64,000 bases of DNA from Guadua angustifolia (GCA_036346375.1 CM070514.1:15342463-15406462); one strand, 5' to 3'; shown: positions 1 to 11,815, numbered from the stretch's first letter. Program-made: numbers and translations. Notes: generated from the letters alone by a model not told the origin.

Positions 1-1959
1 TCATTCATATGCATTATGAATCGTGTAGAAAACGAAGTGGCGGTTGGCGTGGCCGTGAGCGAAGTGCGATTGAGGAACCGATTGTGGTTGAAACTCCGTG
101 AAGCACAAGGCAAGCACCTAAGCATGTTCAACCTTTATATGATTGTATTTTAGTGAATGAATTGCTTATTGGATGGTTAGGTTATGCATTAGGAGTTGAA
201 TTGCGGGAATGGTATTAGAACCTAATTGCTGCACATACACTCATTGATAATTGTTGAACATCTTCCTTGGAGCTAGTGTGCGGGTAATTATAATGTGTCC
301 ATGCTTAGTTTGCTTAGATGTCGGGTATGGGCCAAGTGGTGGATGGTTCCATCACTTGAGAATAATTACTTCACGCTATTGGGAATGGATATGGTTATGT
401 TCTGAAATGTAAACATGAGACAGGCGAGAGGGTTGGATCATTTGGGTGTGGAGACTCAAATGTAAGTAGTCTACTTTGTGTTGGTTAAGGACCGATCCGT
501 TGTTTGCCATGTTGATCGAGCACACTTTGTTGATCGCATGCCCGATATAATGATGCGGTAAGCCACCCTTTCATGGCATACTACTCGATGGGTCATGCCC
601 TCATGCGATTGGGCGTGGTTGAGGCGAGGCCTAGGTCTACTCTTGAGGGCTAAGCGAGGCTTGAGCCTCTCGAGGTAGGTTGCTAGGTGCTCGGGCGCAT
701 GAGGATGGTTCAGCGAGTAGATATGGATGGGAGGAGGGTTGACATGAGGTTCCTTGTGGCACATGTCGTGCGATTGATGATCCTGCTGGGGTGAATAAGC
801 GATTCGAATTGCCGCGCTCTCGGATATGAGCACGCTTGTATCATCCGACACTTCAACGTAGTAATAACTTAAATTGAAAATAGTTGGATTACTTGATGTT
901 GATACTTGTTTATGCTATTACTTGCTCTCTTTAATGTTTAAACTCAGCTTTCACGCTAGAAATAGGTGCTGTCCATAAATGCTATAAAAGTTGACAAATT
1001 GCGTAGTTGAATGTGATTATGCAACAAAGTAAGCATTTTCCGCACTTTTACCTTAAGCTTATACCTTGCTACATCCCAATGCATACGCCTTCGAGTCGGT
1101 CATATATGGACCACGGGTAAGTCTTGCGAGTACCTTCTGTACTCATGCTTCTGCTTTGTGGTTTTCAGGTGAGGACACCGACGGGTGTGAGTTCTGCCCG
1201 TTTTGCTTCTCGGTGGTCGGGCGGGACACCGAGTGAGGCTAGGCTCGACGTTGCACACGCCGGAAGTGTTCAGGGGCAGGACACTTCCGGAAAATGTCTT
1301 ACTTTTGGTTTAATGTGGTGGTTGTGTATCCATTTTGTTGTATAGTTAGCTCCCAAATCTATGTCATGGCTATGTTTAATTACTTGTCTATTTCCGTCGT
1401 TGAACTTTGTTGTATTCTCGTGCTTAACTCATGTTTAGTGTTGCATCTAGCTATGTTGATCCTTATGCTTGTGGTTGTGGTTGTGATATAATTGTTTAGA
1501 CAATTGTTTCTTCTGTCTGCTGAGTGGATGTCCATACTTCTAGGGGCGTCATGCGAAATTCGAACTTTTATCTTCTTTGTCTAGTCATGTTTTATATGCT
1601 TCTAGTATGCTAGATGTGTTGTGTAGTTGTGTGGTTGTCTAGTTTGTCTTTGTGCTTGAGTTGGTGTTGTTTGTTGCTTCCGTGTTGCGTGTGCAGTGCG
1701 TGAAGTTTTGGGTTTATTGCCCCTTTATGCGAATTGATTTGATATGGCAATGGAAACGGTATCTTGAGGCGATCTGGCGAGCTTGAATTGCATATCAGAA
1801 TCTCAGGATTTGTTGTCGAGTTATTGAATGGGATCGTTGTTGTCCTAATTGGGCTTGGGTGTTAGCTTGTGAGCACCATCGGTGATCCGTTGCTAACCTC
1901 CAAATCCGATAAGGCGGCCGGACATTCAAATAACCCGAGGGCGATCTGGCGGCTCCTCT
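1..1959 (+). repeat. 5' LTR of element A (right part only)
   Basis: Direct repeat of about 8452-10402, ending near the primer site. It matches the A-family solo LTR at 28965-32655 more distantly. Short ORFs here (for example 1124-1345 and 471-851) recur only as parts of the LTR and look like chance frames. The last bases before the primer site are slightly damaged: the other copies end CTCACA, this one CTC. Confidence 0.9.
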
Positions 1960-1972
1960 GGTAGTATCGAGC
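1959..1972 (+). other. Primer binding site of element A (decayed)
   Basis: The stretch TGGTAGTATCGAGC directly follows the LTR end and resembles the initiator-tRNA-Met site TGGTATCAGAGC used by many plant retrotransposons. It carries a small insertion and a missing base. It would prime minus-strand DNA synthesis. Confidence 0.6.
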
Positions 1973-2296
1973 AAGGTGCATAAAGGCGAACCGTAAACTT
2001 GACAACCACTTAGGTGATTAATTAGGATTTATTTAACCTTCTTGGTAGCAATTAGCGCTATATTACCTGCCCTATGTCTATAATTAAGGTTGTGTGGGTT
2101 GAATGGTGAGTGTGGGAGAAACGATTACGTTGGAACCGTGCATTTCATACCATGTATTCATATGTCTTGTCATGTCCATCTTGCATCATGATTTATGCTT
2201 TTATGTATGTTAGACTTGTAGAATTTCTTGTCTTCTATTGTTGTCTAGATCATGTTTAAATTCGAATTTTTAACTAAGTCTAAGAGCCCATCCCTT
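1973..2296 (+). other. Untranslated leader of element A
   Basis: AT-rich stretch between the primer site and the first recognisable gag residues. No ORF of note and no structural RNA is visible. It would hold the packaging and dimerisation signals, but none can be recognised by eye. Confidence 0.5.
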
Positions 2297-3400
2297 CCAT
2301 GTGAGTCTAACTCTTGTCGTCGACCTTGGTTGGACGCAGAATGAGACCAGAGAGAGGTGGGAGGTGATGAGGCTGCTTGAGGCGATCGCAGCCCACGATG
2401 GTGATCCGCCTCCTCCTCCCAACCTCTTGGATGTGTTCTGAGGTCGGGCGAGAATCAGCAAACAACCAACCGAATCCTTGAGATGCTTGTTCAAAATCGA
2501 GGCTCCTAGAGGTGGTGGCGAAGGCGAGACCGACCCAATGGTTATCTGGATTTCTGCATACCTGACCACCTACCTTCTCTCGCGCCTTGGCTACTTGAAG
2601 CAGGCGATTGGTTGCGCACAATTGAGCAAAAGTTTGCTCTCATTCCTTTGTGAAGATCATGAGAAGGCTCTATTTGCTGCTCAACAACCCGAGGGCCTGC
2701 TGGTGCTTGGTGGGCCAATTTCACGGTCATCGACTGCCGGTCATCGGTGTCATGGGCGAGTTCCGTGAGCCTTTCGGGCATATCATATTCGAAGGGCTCA
2801 TGGATATCAAGAAGCAGGAGTTCCTCTCCCTCAGCGATTGAGCAAGTCCGTGATGGACTATTCTCGCGAGTTCAACTATCTCGCTCAATATGCACCGAAG
2901 AGGTGAACACGAGACGAGAAAAAAGCAAGACCGCTTCATGAATGGATTATCGGCCAAGATGCAAGACAAGCTCTCGGTGTGTGACTTCCACGATTTTAAT
3001 GCTTTGGTGAGTCGAGGCGATCACGGTGGAGCACAAGATGAAGAACCACCGGAAGAAAAAAAAAGCGGCGAAGTGCGATTATGCAGAGGTGGCGATTCAC
3101 AGCGTGCTCGGTATCTCCCTTCCTCCGCCGAGCACTGCTCCTGCACCTCCTGATGAGGATGGCCCGACCTCTGTTGTTGCTCCCGTCCCCCACACCCACG
3201 GTAGGGAGTGAGAGTGGGGCGAATTCAGTCGAGGCCGTGCTATAATTGTGGGCGTCAGGGACACTTCATCGAGGATTGTCCTTTTCCAAAGCGGGACAAC
3301 AACTTTAATTCTCCAAAGCCTCAAGGCACTACTGCACCACCTCCGTCCCAGCGGAAGGCACCTCAAGCTTCAAAGAATGGCCGAGTCAACTGCATCGGCC
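2297..3400 (+). pseudogene. gag: gag of element A, frameshifted
   Basis: Capsid/nucleocapsid precursor that would form the cytoplasmic particle. Pieces lie in several plus-strand frames. One frame near 2750-2840 reads EFREPFGHIIFEGLMDIKKQ, and about 2935-3010 reads MNGLSAKMQDKLSVCDFHDF; both are typical of the plant retrotransposon gag domain. Around 3235-3290 is a zinc knuckle CYNCGRQGHFIEDC (C-X2-C-X4-H-X4-C). At least four frame changes separate these pieces, so no full Gag could be made as written. The start codon cannot be fixed. The same gene in element B (22388-23600) has the same order of motifs. Confidence 0.8.
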
Positions 3401-3840
3401 AGAAGAAATTCGAGGGCGACCTTGTGTTGTGGGTATGTTATGCATTGATGGGCATGCGGCTAGGGTTTTATTTGACTCAGGGGCTTCTCATTCTTTTATT
3501 CGCAAGGATTTTGCTATGCACCATCAAATGAGTGTGAGCTGCAGCAACACCTCATTCCTCATTGAAGCAAGGGTTCAAAAATGGTTGCTAATCAAGTAGT
3601 TGAGAAGCATCTATCTTGATCCAAGGGTTCCGTTCCTTGTCAACTTGTTGCTCCTCGATCTTCGTGGGATGGATGTTATCTTGGGCATGAATTGGTTATC
3701 ACGGCAGCAAGCCGTCCTATATTGCTCTCGTCGCTCCATCTCGCTCAAGGGGCCGATGGGCGGAGTTAACTCTACTTCTTGATGGTGGCAAGGCCACTCT
3801 TTGCTCATTGAATGGTGCTGAAATTGAGGGTTAGAGTCCA
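3401..3840 (+). pseudogene. pol: Aspartic protease region of element A
   Basis: Retropepsin-like protease that would process the Gag-Pol polyprotein. Bases near 3460-3500 code in one frame for a VLFDSGASHSF-like active site (D-S-G), split between frames. Bases 3655-3720 give DLRGMDVILGMNWLSRQQA, the conserved flap/second-half motif found just before RT in chromoviruses. The reading frame changes between these two motifs. Placement between the gag knuckle and RT supports the call. Confidence 0.72.
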
Positions 3841-5330
3841 TTCCGTGGTTTTGAATACGGATGTGTTCCCAGCGGAATTGCGGGATGCCGCCCGTCGGGA
3901 TATTGAGTTCGTAGTTGAACTTCAGCCGGGGCGCTCGATTTCTAAGCGGCGTCGCGAATGCCACCGATGAATTGGCGAATTGAAGAAGCAAGCTGAAGGC
4001 CCGATGGACAAAGGATTCATTCATCGAGCTCCTCACCTTGGGGCTGCTCGGCTATCTTCGTGACCAAGAAGGATGGTTCTCTCACTTTGTGTGTTGATTA
4101 TCGTCCTTTGAGCTTGTCACCATAAGAACAAGTACCCTCTTCCCGAATTGACATCCTCTTTGATCAACTTGCTGGTGCAGGTGTTCTCCAAGATTGATTT
4201 GAGGCTTGGGTATCATCAAATCAAGATTCGAGCCGAAGATATCCCGAAGACGGCATTCTCCACTCGTTATGGCCTGTATGAGTATACCGTCATGTCGTTC
4301 GGTTTGACGAATGCGCCGGCGTATTTCATGTACCTTATGAACTCCATCTTCATGGAGGAACTTGACTCCTTCGTGGTCATCTTCATTGACGATATCCTTA
4401 TCTATTCAGCAAATGAAGAAGAACATGCAAAGCATCTTCGCATCATTCTCGAGAGACTCCGGGAACATCGCCTTTATGCGAAATTCAGCAAGTGTGAGTT
4501 TTGGCTGAAGGAGGTATCTTTCTTGGGACATGTCCTCTCCGAGCAAGGTGTTGCTGTCGATCCAAGCAAAGTGCAAGAGGTTCTCGAGTGGGAACAGCCC
4601 AAAACTATCACGGAGATCCGTAGTTTCCTTGGGCTTGCCGGCTATTATCGCCGATTCATTCAAGACTTCTCGAAGATTGCCAAACCTATGACCGAGCTAC
4701 TCAAGAAGGGTGTTGCATTTAAATGGTCAGCGGGTTGTGAGCAAGCATTTGAACCTTGAAGCAGCGCCTTACTACAGCTCTGTCCTCCACAACAACGATA
4801 TTCACAAGCCATTCGATGTTTATTGCGATCGTCGGTATCGGACTTGGTGTGTGCTTATGCAAGAAAAGCGAGTTGTAGCCTCTGGCGTCTCGGCAATTGA
4901 AACGACATGAAGAGCACTATCCAACTCATGATTTAGAGCTTGCGGCTGTGGTTCATGCTCTAAAATTTGGCGCCACTACCTTCTTGGGAACAAGTGCAAC
5001 ATCTATCTTGATCACAAGAGTCTCAAGTACATCTTCACTCGGGAGACTTGAATATGAGGCAAAGAAGGTGGCTTGAACTGATCAAGGACTACAATTTGGA
5101 AGTGCATTACCACGGGGAAAGCTAATGTGGTGGTGGCGCATTGAGTCGCAAGGCCGATGCAATTGCCTCACTCTTCAACCCCAAAGTACCACTATCATGC
5201 GAGAATTGCGAAACTTCGGCATAGAAATGGTTGAAGAAGGGTTCTTGGCCAACCTAGAGTTGAAGTCCACGCTACTAGATCAGATTAGAGAGGCGCAAAA
5301 GAAGGACAAGGGTGTTGCCGAATCGTGACA
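3841..5330 (+). pseudogene. pol: Reverse transcriptase-RNase H of element A
   Basis: Copies the genomic RNA into DNA and removes the RNA strand. The longest clean stretch (4148-4759) contains SKIDLRLGYHQIKI, the palm motif FGLTNAPAYFM, the catalytic FIDDILIYS (variant of YVDD) and LGHVLSEQG before the connection domain. Upstream RT (3870-4147) and the RNase H part (4780-5330, with KWEQ-like connection, THDLELAAVVHALK and DHKSL motifs) lie in other frames with several stops. Two or more indels and a stop at 4757 break the protein. Confidence 0.88.
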
Positions 5331-6190
5331 AGTTGAATTCGGCCAAGCTACTTGTTTTCATCTTGATGATTGTGGAACTTTATGGTTCGGCAAGCGCCTA
5401 GTCGTTCCTAAAGACCAAGAGTTGAGAAGGAAGATTCTCGATGAAGCCCACAACTCCTTGCTCACAATTCATCAGCTGACAACAAAATGTATCAAGACTT
5501 GAAGCAACAGTTTTGGTGGACTCGCATGAAGCGAGATTGCTCGCTATGTGTCGGAGTGTGATGTTTGTCAGCGGGTGAAGGCCGAGCATCTCAAGCGGTG
5601 GCACTCTTCAACCGCTGCCCATTCCAAGTTGGAAGTGGGAAGAGATTGGCATGGATTTCATCACCGGCCTACCGACGACTTCTTCGGGTCACGACTCGAT
5701 ATGGGTTATAGTCGACCGGTTGACAAAGTCCGCACATTTCCTAGCCGTTCGCACCACTTATCAAGTCAAGAGGTATGCGGAATTGTACATATCTCGGATT
5801 GTATGTCTTCATGGAGTACCAAAGGCGGATAGTTTCGATCGAGGTCTCGGTTTGTTTCTCGATTCGGAGAAATGCGACGAGGCATTGGGCACCAAGGCGC
5901 TTCTGTTCGGCATATCATCCTGGCGGCGGCCGGGCGAGAGGTCAATCGGATCCTTGAGGACATGTTGAGGCTTGTGTTACGTCTTATGGGAAGAAATGGG
6001 ATGAATGTCTTCCATATCTTTGAGTTTGCTTACAACAACGACTACCAAACCAGCATCAAAATGTCCCCTTGAAGCACTCTATGATCGCGGTGCCGGGCAC
6101 CCTTGAACTGGTCGAGAGTGGGGAGCGTCCATTCTTTGGACTGAGGCTGGTCATGATGGCGAAGAGAAGGTAAAGACCATACAAGAAAAC
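5331..6190 (+). pseudogene. pol: Integrase core of element A
   Basis: Would insert the cDNA copy into the chromosome. The zinc-binding part is visible near 5440-5600 (H…CDVCQRVKAEH), and the core near 5650-5720 reads MDFITGLPTTSSGHDSIWVI, carrying the first catalytic Asp. The second Asp region (normally SDRG) near 5830-5850 is altered and out of frame, and the Glu region near 5935-5965 reads REVNRILEDMLR. Frameshifts occur roughly every 150-200 bases, so the enzyme is dead as written. Confidence 0.8.
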
Positions 6191-6682
6191 TTGAGGATAG
6201 CACAATCACGACAAAGGAGCTATGCTGATCGTCGTAGAAGACCTCTCTCTTTCCACATTGGTGATTATGTCTATCTGAAAGTATCTCCCCTCCGGGGCAC
6301 CCATCGTTTCGGGGTTAAGGGAAAATTGGCACCACGATACATAGGACCTTTCCGGATCCTGGCAAGACGTGGTCAAGTGTCATATCAATTGGAGCTTCCT
6401 CCCGCTCTAGCGATGGTCCACGATGTCTTCCACATATCACAATTGAAGAAGTGCCTCCGTGTTCCCTTTGAACATCTCGAAGTGGATGAACTTGAGGTTC
6501 TGCCCGATCTGTCCTACCAAGAATATCCCATTCGAGTTTTAGATGAAGCTGAGCGCAAGACTCGTAGGAAGACTATCAAATTCTACAAAATTCAGTGGAG
6601 CAATCACACTGAAGATGAGGCCACTTGGGAGCGGGAAGACCGTTTGAAAACTGAGTATCCCGAATTCTTCCATAACATGTGA
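6191..6682 (+). pseudogene. pol: Integrase C-terminus with GPY/F module and chromodomain-like tail (element A)
   Basis: This 163-residue open stretch is the best preserved part of the element. Residues about 40-90 hold the GPY/F module (GKLAPRYIGPFRILAR … YQLELPP … VHDVFHISQLKKC). Residues about 110-160 form a chromodomain-like tail (YQEYPIRVLDEAERKTRR … KFYKIQWSNH … EATWERED). In this family the tail tethers integrase to heterochromatin marks and guides insertion. It ends with TGA at 6680. Element B carries the equivalent at 26450-26890. Confidence 0.87.
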
Positions 6683-6796
6683 GTGCTACCATCCATTCTC
6701 TTAAGTAGTTAAAGTTATGTTATTTGTATGTGGCTGCATTGCCCATATGTACTCCATCCATCTATGTTCTCGTTTTGAATCTCGGGTGAGATTCTT

Positions 6797-6811
6797 TTAT
6801 GGGGGAGGATT
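6797..6811 (+). other. Polypurine tract of element A
   Basis: The sequence TTTATGGGGGAGGAT lies immediately before the TG that opens the 3' LTR. It is the plus-strand primer in chromoviruses and corresponds to AAGGGGGAGGCT of element B. The spacing of zero to one base to the LTR is as expected. Confidence 0.8.
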
Positions 6812-9800
6812 TGTCGGGGGCCGGATTCGAGCTCAACTAAAGGCTAGCATTAACCCTAACAAACCAACCTTTAGCCGCACTCAAGGTCGATTTCCTACTT
6901 TTGAGCATTTCCTAACACAATAAGCTTGAAAGCATCCCAAGCATTTCTAAAAAGGCGCTTAAAATTTTCTGAACTTAACATGTTTTAGAGTCCATAAGTA
7001 GAGATTAAGTAAAGTCTGGAATGCACACATTGTGGGTGGCAAACTAGAAGCTTTAGATTCTGCAATGGTTGAGTTCTTGCCAATCCAACATCAAGTGCTA
7101 GTATAAGTCTTACCATCCAAACTTAATCCATGTGTTGAACTCATGGGGACTTGTCCCTAGCACTTAATCTCCTAGTGTGTGGGTTAGAGGTCATAGAGTG
7201 GTAGCAATTAGACTTCAATTGGCAGCACACCATCTTTTTCCCCACACCAGCCGGCCCCACCATGGCAGCCACCCCTCCTTTTCTCCACCAAACCGCACCA
7301 CCCCTCATCCATAGCGTGCTGCTCTCCCCCAAACCAGCACAGCCACTTCATTTCCCACCCCCAAAGCGCAAGAGGCAAGGCTCCAAGCTCCTCCTCCCAT
7401 GGCAGCACATTGAAGCTCTTCTCCTCCATTGCAGCCCTTGGAGCTCCTCAAGCAGCCATCAAGCAGCCCCAACCGAGCTCCTCTCCTCCTCCCCATGGCT
7501 CCTCCTTGAGGAGGCCAAGGTAAGCCCCATGGTTAGGGTTTGCTAGTTTTCTGGTTTTGGGGAGAGTTTCTACAGATTTGGATGCCCTAGGGTTGGTTTT
7601 GGAGGGAAGTTTTGGGAAATGCAGAATAGGGTTTGGAGCCATTTTCTGAATTTCGAGCTGCATACAGGGCTCGGTTTCGTGTGTTTTGAGCTAGTTAGAG
7701 GCCTCATATGCACGGCCGCCTGTGGAAGAAGTTGTAGCCCTGTCTCTTACGATCGTTTCGAGTACAAGAAGTCGGAATTTCGTTAAGCCAATCAAAAGTT
7801 ATCGCAATTTTGCTGCCGGCTGTTCAGAGTTGCAGCAGATTCTGGCTGAGCTTCTGTAATCTGTTGATTTGGGCAAGTTAGAAGCTTCAAATCCTAGCCG
7901 GCTGTTGGATGAAATGTATATATGCCTCTTAAGCTTCAGTAGGACTTGGAATCACTCAGTTTCATTAAACTATGCGAAAGTTATGCTTAAATTCACTGAA
8001 ATCTGTCCAGAATTGACCCCTTGTGCAGAGCTGCGGTTTTGTGTGGTTTTGGGTGGCTTGTTTTAATTGCTAGTCAAATAGGGGTGGTGGTAATGGAAGT
8101 TAAGGTCCTTATTTCTCAATTAGAAACTGGGATCACTCATTTTGGTTGGATGAGTAAAAGTTGTGCTCATTTGAATTGTGGGCTGTTCTGAAATTGCTGA
8201 GAATGAGTGCAGTCTGAGCTGCAGTTTGGCTCAGTTTTTGGATGGTGTAAACTAATTATTGGTCATTTGGGGTATTGTAGAGTCTTTCAAAGTGATTGTT
8301 TGGCCATTAACTTGGAGTATTAACATTTGCGTCATGGGATAGTTTGGCGAATGCACCAATTTGATAGTTGTTATTGCTGCATCTTTGTAGCTTTAATGAG
8401 TTTTCAATCGTCATTCCCATTTCATAAGCATGGCATGCATCTCATTCATATGCATTATGAATCGTGTGAAAACGAAGCATGGCGGTTGGCGTGGCCGTGA
8501 GCGAGAATGCGTTGAGAACCGATTGTGGTTGAAACTCCAGTGAAGCACAAGGCAAGCACCTAAGCATGTTCAACCTTTATATGATTGTATTTTAGTGAAT
8601 GAATTGCTTATTGGATGGTTAGGTTATGCATTAGGAGTTGAATTGCGGGAATGGTATTAGAACCTAATTGCTGCACATACACTCATTGATAATTGTTGAA
8701 CATCTTCCTTGGAGCTAGTGTGCGGGTAATTATAATGTGTCCATGCTTAGTTTGCTTAGATGTCGGGTATGGGCCAAGTGGTGGATGGTTCCATCACTTG
8801 AGAATAATTACTTCACGCTATTGGGAATGGATATGGTTATGTTCTGAAATGTAAACATGAGGCCGAGGCGAGAGGTTGGATCATTTGGGTGTGGAGACTC
8901 AAATGTAGTAGTCTACTTTGTGTTGGTTAAGGACCGATCCGTTGTTTGCCATGTTGATCGAGCACACTTTGTTGATCGCATGCCGATATAATGAGTGCGG
9001 TAAGCCACCCTTTCATGGCATACTACTCGATGGGTCATGCCCTCATGCGATTGGGCGTGGTTGAGGCGAGGCCTAGGTCTACTCTTGAGGGCTAAGCGAG
9101 GCTTGAGCCTCTCGAGGTAGGTTGCTAGGTGCTCGGGCCGCATGAGGATGGTTCAACGAGTAGATATGGATGGGAGGAGGGTTGACATGAGGTTCCTTGT
9201 GGCACATGTCGTGCGATTGATGATCCCCTGCAGGGTGAATAAGCGATTCGAATTGCCGCGCTCTCGGATATGAGCACGCTTGTATCATCCGACACTTCAA
9301 CGTAGTAATAACTTAAATTGAAAATAGTTGGATTACTTGATGTTGATACTTGTTTATGCTATTACTTGCTCTCTTTAATGTTTAAACTCAGCTTTCACGC
9401 TAGAAATAGGTGCTATCCATAAATGCTATAAAAGTTGACAAATTGCGTAGTTGAATGTGATTATGCAACAAAGTAAGCATTTTCCGCACTTTTACCTTAA
9501 GCTTATACCTTGCTACATCCCAATGCATACGCCTTCGAGTCGGTCATATATGGACCACGGGTAAGTCTTGCGAGTACCTTTTGTACTCATGCTTCTGCTT
9601 TGTGGTTTTCAGGTGAGGACACCGACGGGTGTGAGTTCTGCCCGTTTTGCTTCTCGGTGGTCGGGCGGGACACCGAGTGAGGCTAGGCTCGGCGTTACTG
9701 CGCGGAAGTGTTGAGGCAGGACACTTCAGGAAAATGTCTTACTTTTGGTTTAATGTGGTGGTTGTGTATCCATTTTGTTGTATAGTTAGCTCCCAAATCT

Positions 9801-10402
9801 ATGTCATGGCTATGTTTAATTACTTGTCTATTTCCGTCGTTGAACTTTGTTGTATTCTCGTGCTTAACTCATGTTTAGTGTTGCATCTAGCTATGTTGAT
9901 CCTTATGCTTGTGGTTGTGGTTGTGATATAATTGTTTAGACAATTGTTTCTTCTGTCTGCTGAGTGGATGTCCATACTTCTAGGGGCGTCATGCCGAAAT
10001 TTCGAACTTTTATCTTGCTGTCTAGTCATGTTTTATATGCTTCTAGTATGCTAGATGTGTTGTGTAGTTGTGTGGTTGTCTAGTTTGTCTTTGTGCTTGA
10101 GTTGGTGTTGTTTGTTCTGCTTCCGTGTTGCGTGTCTGGTCGTGAAGTTTTGGGTTTGTTGCCCCCTTTATGCGAATTGATTTGATATGGCAATGGAAAC
10201 GGTATCTTGAGGCGATCTGGGCGAGCTTGAATTGCATATCGGGGAATCTGGGATTTGTTGTCGAGTTATTGAATGGGATCGTTGTTGTCCTAATTGGGCT
10301 TGGTGTTAGCTTGTGAGCACCATCGGTGATCCGTTGCTAACCTCCAAATCGATAAGGCGGCCGGACATTCAAATAACCGAGGGCGATCTGGCGGCTCTCA
10401 CA
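6812..10402 (+). repeat. 3' LTR of element A (3591 bp)
   Basis: Begins TGTCGGGGGCC just after the polypurine tract and ends CTCACA before C3-family sequence. The last ~1950 bases duplicate 1-1959. The first ~700 bases include a C/T-rich tract (7240-7510) that reads as a short proline/serine-rich ORF from ATG 7262. A possible splice donor (CCAAG then GTAAGCCC) follows at about 7520, and a CAG/GTGAGG acceptor-like site lies at about 9612. I cannot identify the promoter. A solo copy of the same family lies at 28965-32655. Confidence 0.9.
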
Positions 10403-11157
10403 CCTGACCTCTTAAAAAGCGTGCGACCCGCGATTTGTGGCGCGATTAAGGCTGAAGCTGCGAACTCGAGGCACCCCGGATGTCCGTCGGCGTTCGCATC
10501 CGTCCGTCATCGTGAAGATCAAGGGTCGCCCGGTGTCGAGGCGAAGGTTTCACTTTGTGGTCTCACTTGAGCCTCGGCCAGGGATCGGGTCCGCGAGATT
10601 GCTACGAGCTCGCAAGGTGAGGCTCGAGGTCGTTCGAGTTCTCTCTTGACCTAGAGCCTCGGGGGCTAGGCTAGAGCAGGGGCAACCCTTGGCGGTCGGC
10701 GCAAGGTCGGCTCCCAAGCTCGGGAGGCTCAGAGCCACGACACAGGCATGCATCAAGGCGCGACCAAAGAGCGTATACCCTCGAGCACGGCGTCCGCCGC
10801 GACCTCGAGCTCGGGTCGGCTCTTGATCATGCCATAATCCCCTTTGATTCGGAGCGTGCATTTGACTCACGGTTGCCAAGATCCGGATCGTGGGGGAAGC
10901 GGCGTCGCATCAAGTCCGGGCGATTCTTGACCGGTCCCCAAGCGTGCACGAAGGCCACGATCGGGAATATCTCCGCCCGTTGCGGTGAGGAGGTTATAAT
11001 GCTAGGTGCGTGCAGCAGAAGGGACCGCAGACTCGAGCATTAGACATAGCCATTGATAAGCGAGGCTGTAACATGCTACGTATGAAAAGCAACAAAGACC
11101 ACCACCGCAAGGCAACTGGAGTAGAGCTATTACCTTCTTAGGGGCTCGAACTAGTCT
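10403..11157 (+). mobile_element. Element C3 (Tat-like gypsy), left-hand piece: internal 3' end plus start of the 3' LTR
   Basis: This GC-rich stretch matches the reverse complement of 54690-55380 in element C2, so it is a C-family element in the plus orientation. Bases 10403-10655 are the non-coding end, 10656-10671 the polypurine tract, and 10671-11157 the first ~486 bases of its 3' LTR. The rest of that LTR is at 37991-38137, on the far side of inserted element C1. Its left side is interrupted by element A. The gag-pol part of C3 must lie to the left of the window. Confidence 0.8.
10656..10671 (+). other. Polypurine tract of C3
   Basis: GCCTCGGGGGCTAGG precedes the C3 LTR start. The same G-rich motif occurs next to the 3' LTR of C1 (11801-11815) and C2 (55181-55195) on the minus strand, which defines the family's polypurine tract. 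Confidence 0.6.
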
Positions 11158-11800
11158 TGTCGATGATCGGGATCGCCAACCGCAAGAAATGAGATGAATT
11201 CGATGTAATGCAGGACCGAGCGGCGCTTCATAGCGGAGGAAGAGTAAAGCGTGACTATGGTGGAGGTGGGCGGCAGCGGCGTGAGGCAAGGATTTATCTT
11301 GGTTCGAGCCCTGCGAGGTAATAGCTCTACTCCGATCGCCTTGCGGCGATTTCTTAGCTAGATCGTATGCGGGGATGTGTTCTGACTCAAGTTTAGCGGA
11401 GGCTATGTCTAGCTCGAGCTATGTGAGTGTTGTAAGTTTGTTGTCCCCTCAGAAGACTCGCTTCCTGGCCTTTATAATTCCCTGCGCAAAGGCGGAGAGA
11501 TTCCACGGAAGTGGCCTTCATGCGTTGAGGGCTGGCGATAGCTGCTCCGGACTTCTTTGCGCGTCTTGGCGCTGCCCGACCGCTCCTTGAGCAACCGCCC
11601 GGTCAAATGCTTGATCCGAAATCAAGGGTGGACAACGGCATCTGAGCGAGAACACGCCGAGAGCTCGAGGTCGGCGGGGCGCGTTTCGGGGCCAGCGCCC
11701 TTAATTAGCGCCGGTGCGCACTGAGTCATGGTCGGGGACCGCCCGAGCTCGGGGATCGTGACCGTCTGCGCCGCGATCAAAGATGCCCGACCCTCGTCGG
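11158..11800 (-). repeat. 3' LTR of element C1
   Basis: Matches 37307-37985 and the C2 LTR at 54549-55180. Read on the plus strand it begins TGTCGATGATCGGG and ends near CCCTCGTCG. Read in element orientation it therefore starts with a TGACGAGG-type end, slightly mutated here. Its left neighbour is the inverted C3 LTR, so the two LTRs stand head to head. Confidence 0.83.
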
Positions 11801-11815
11801 CTAGCCCCGAGGCTT
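11801..11815 (-). other. Polypurine tract of C1
   Basis: On the minus strand the motif reads CCTCGGGGCTAGC directly before the 3' LTR. One G is missing compared with C2 and C3. Confidence 0.55.

Larger units (their letters stand above)
1..10402 (+). mobile_element. Element A: Tekay/Del-like Ty3/gypsy chromovirus with ~3.6 kb LTRs
   Basis: LTR retrotransposon on the plus strand. Its parts in order are a truncated 5' LTR, a decayed tRNA-Met-type primer site, gag with a CCHC knuckle, protease, RT, RNase H, integrase with a GPY/F module and a chromodomain-like tail, a polypurine tract and the 3' LTR. Bases 1-1959 repeat at about 8452-10402 with long identical stretches, which defines the LTR pair. 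The order PR-RT-RH-IN and the C-terminal tail place it in the chromoviruses. Gag-pol is broken by many frameshifts, so this copy is not autonomous as written. The right edge (…CTCACA) abuts C3-family sequence, so A inserted into C3. The left end and left target duplication lie outside the window. Confidence 0.88.

Noticed and set aside
471..851. 126-codon minus-strand ORF, repeated at 8913-9300
   Set aside because: Lies wholly in the A LTR, is broken in the other copy and has no domain; a chance frame in repeated DNA.
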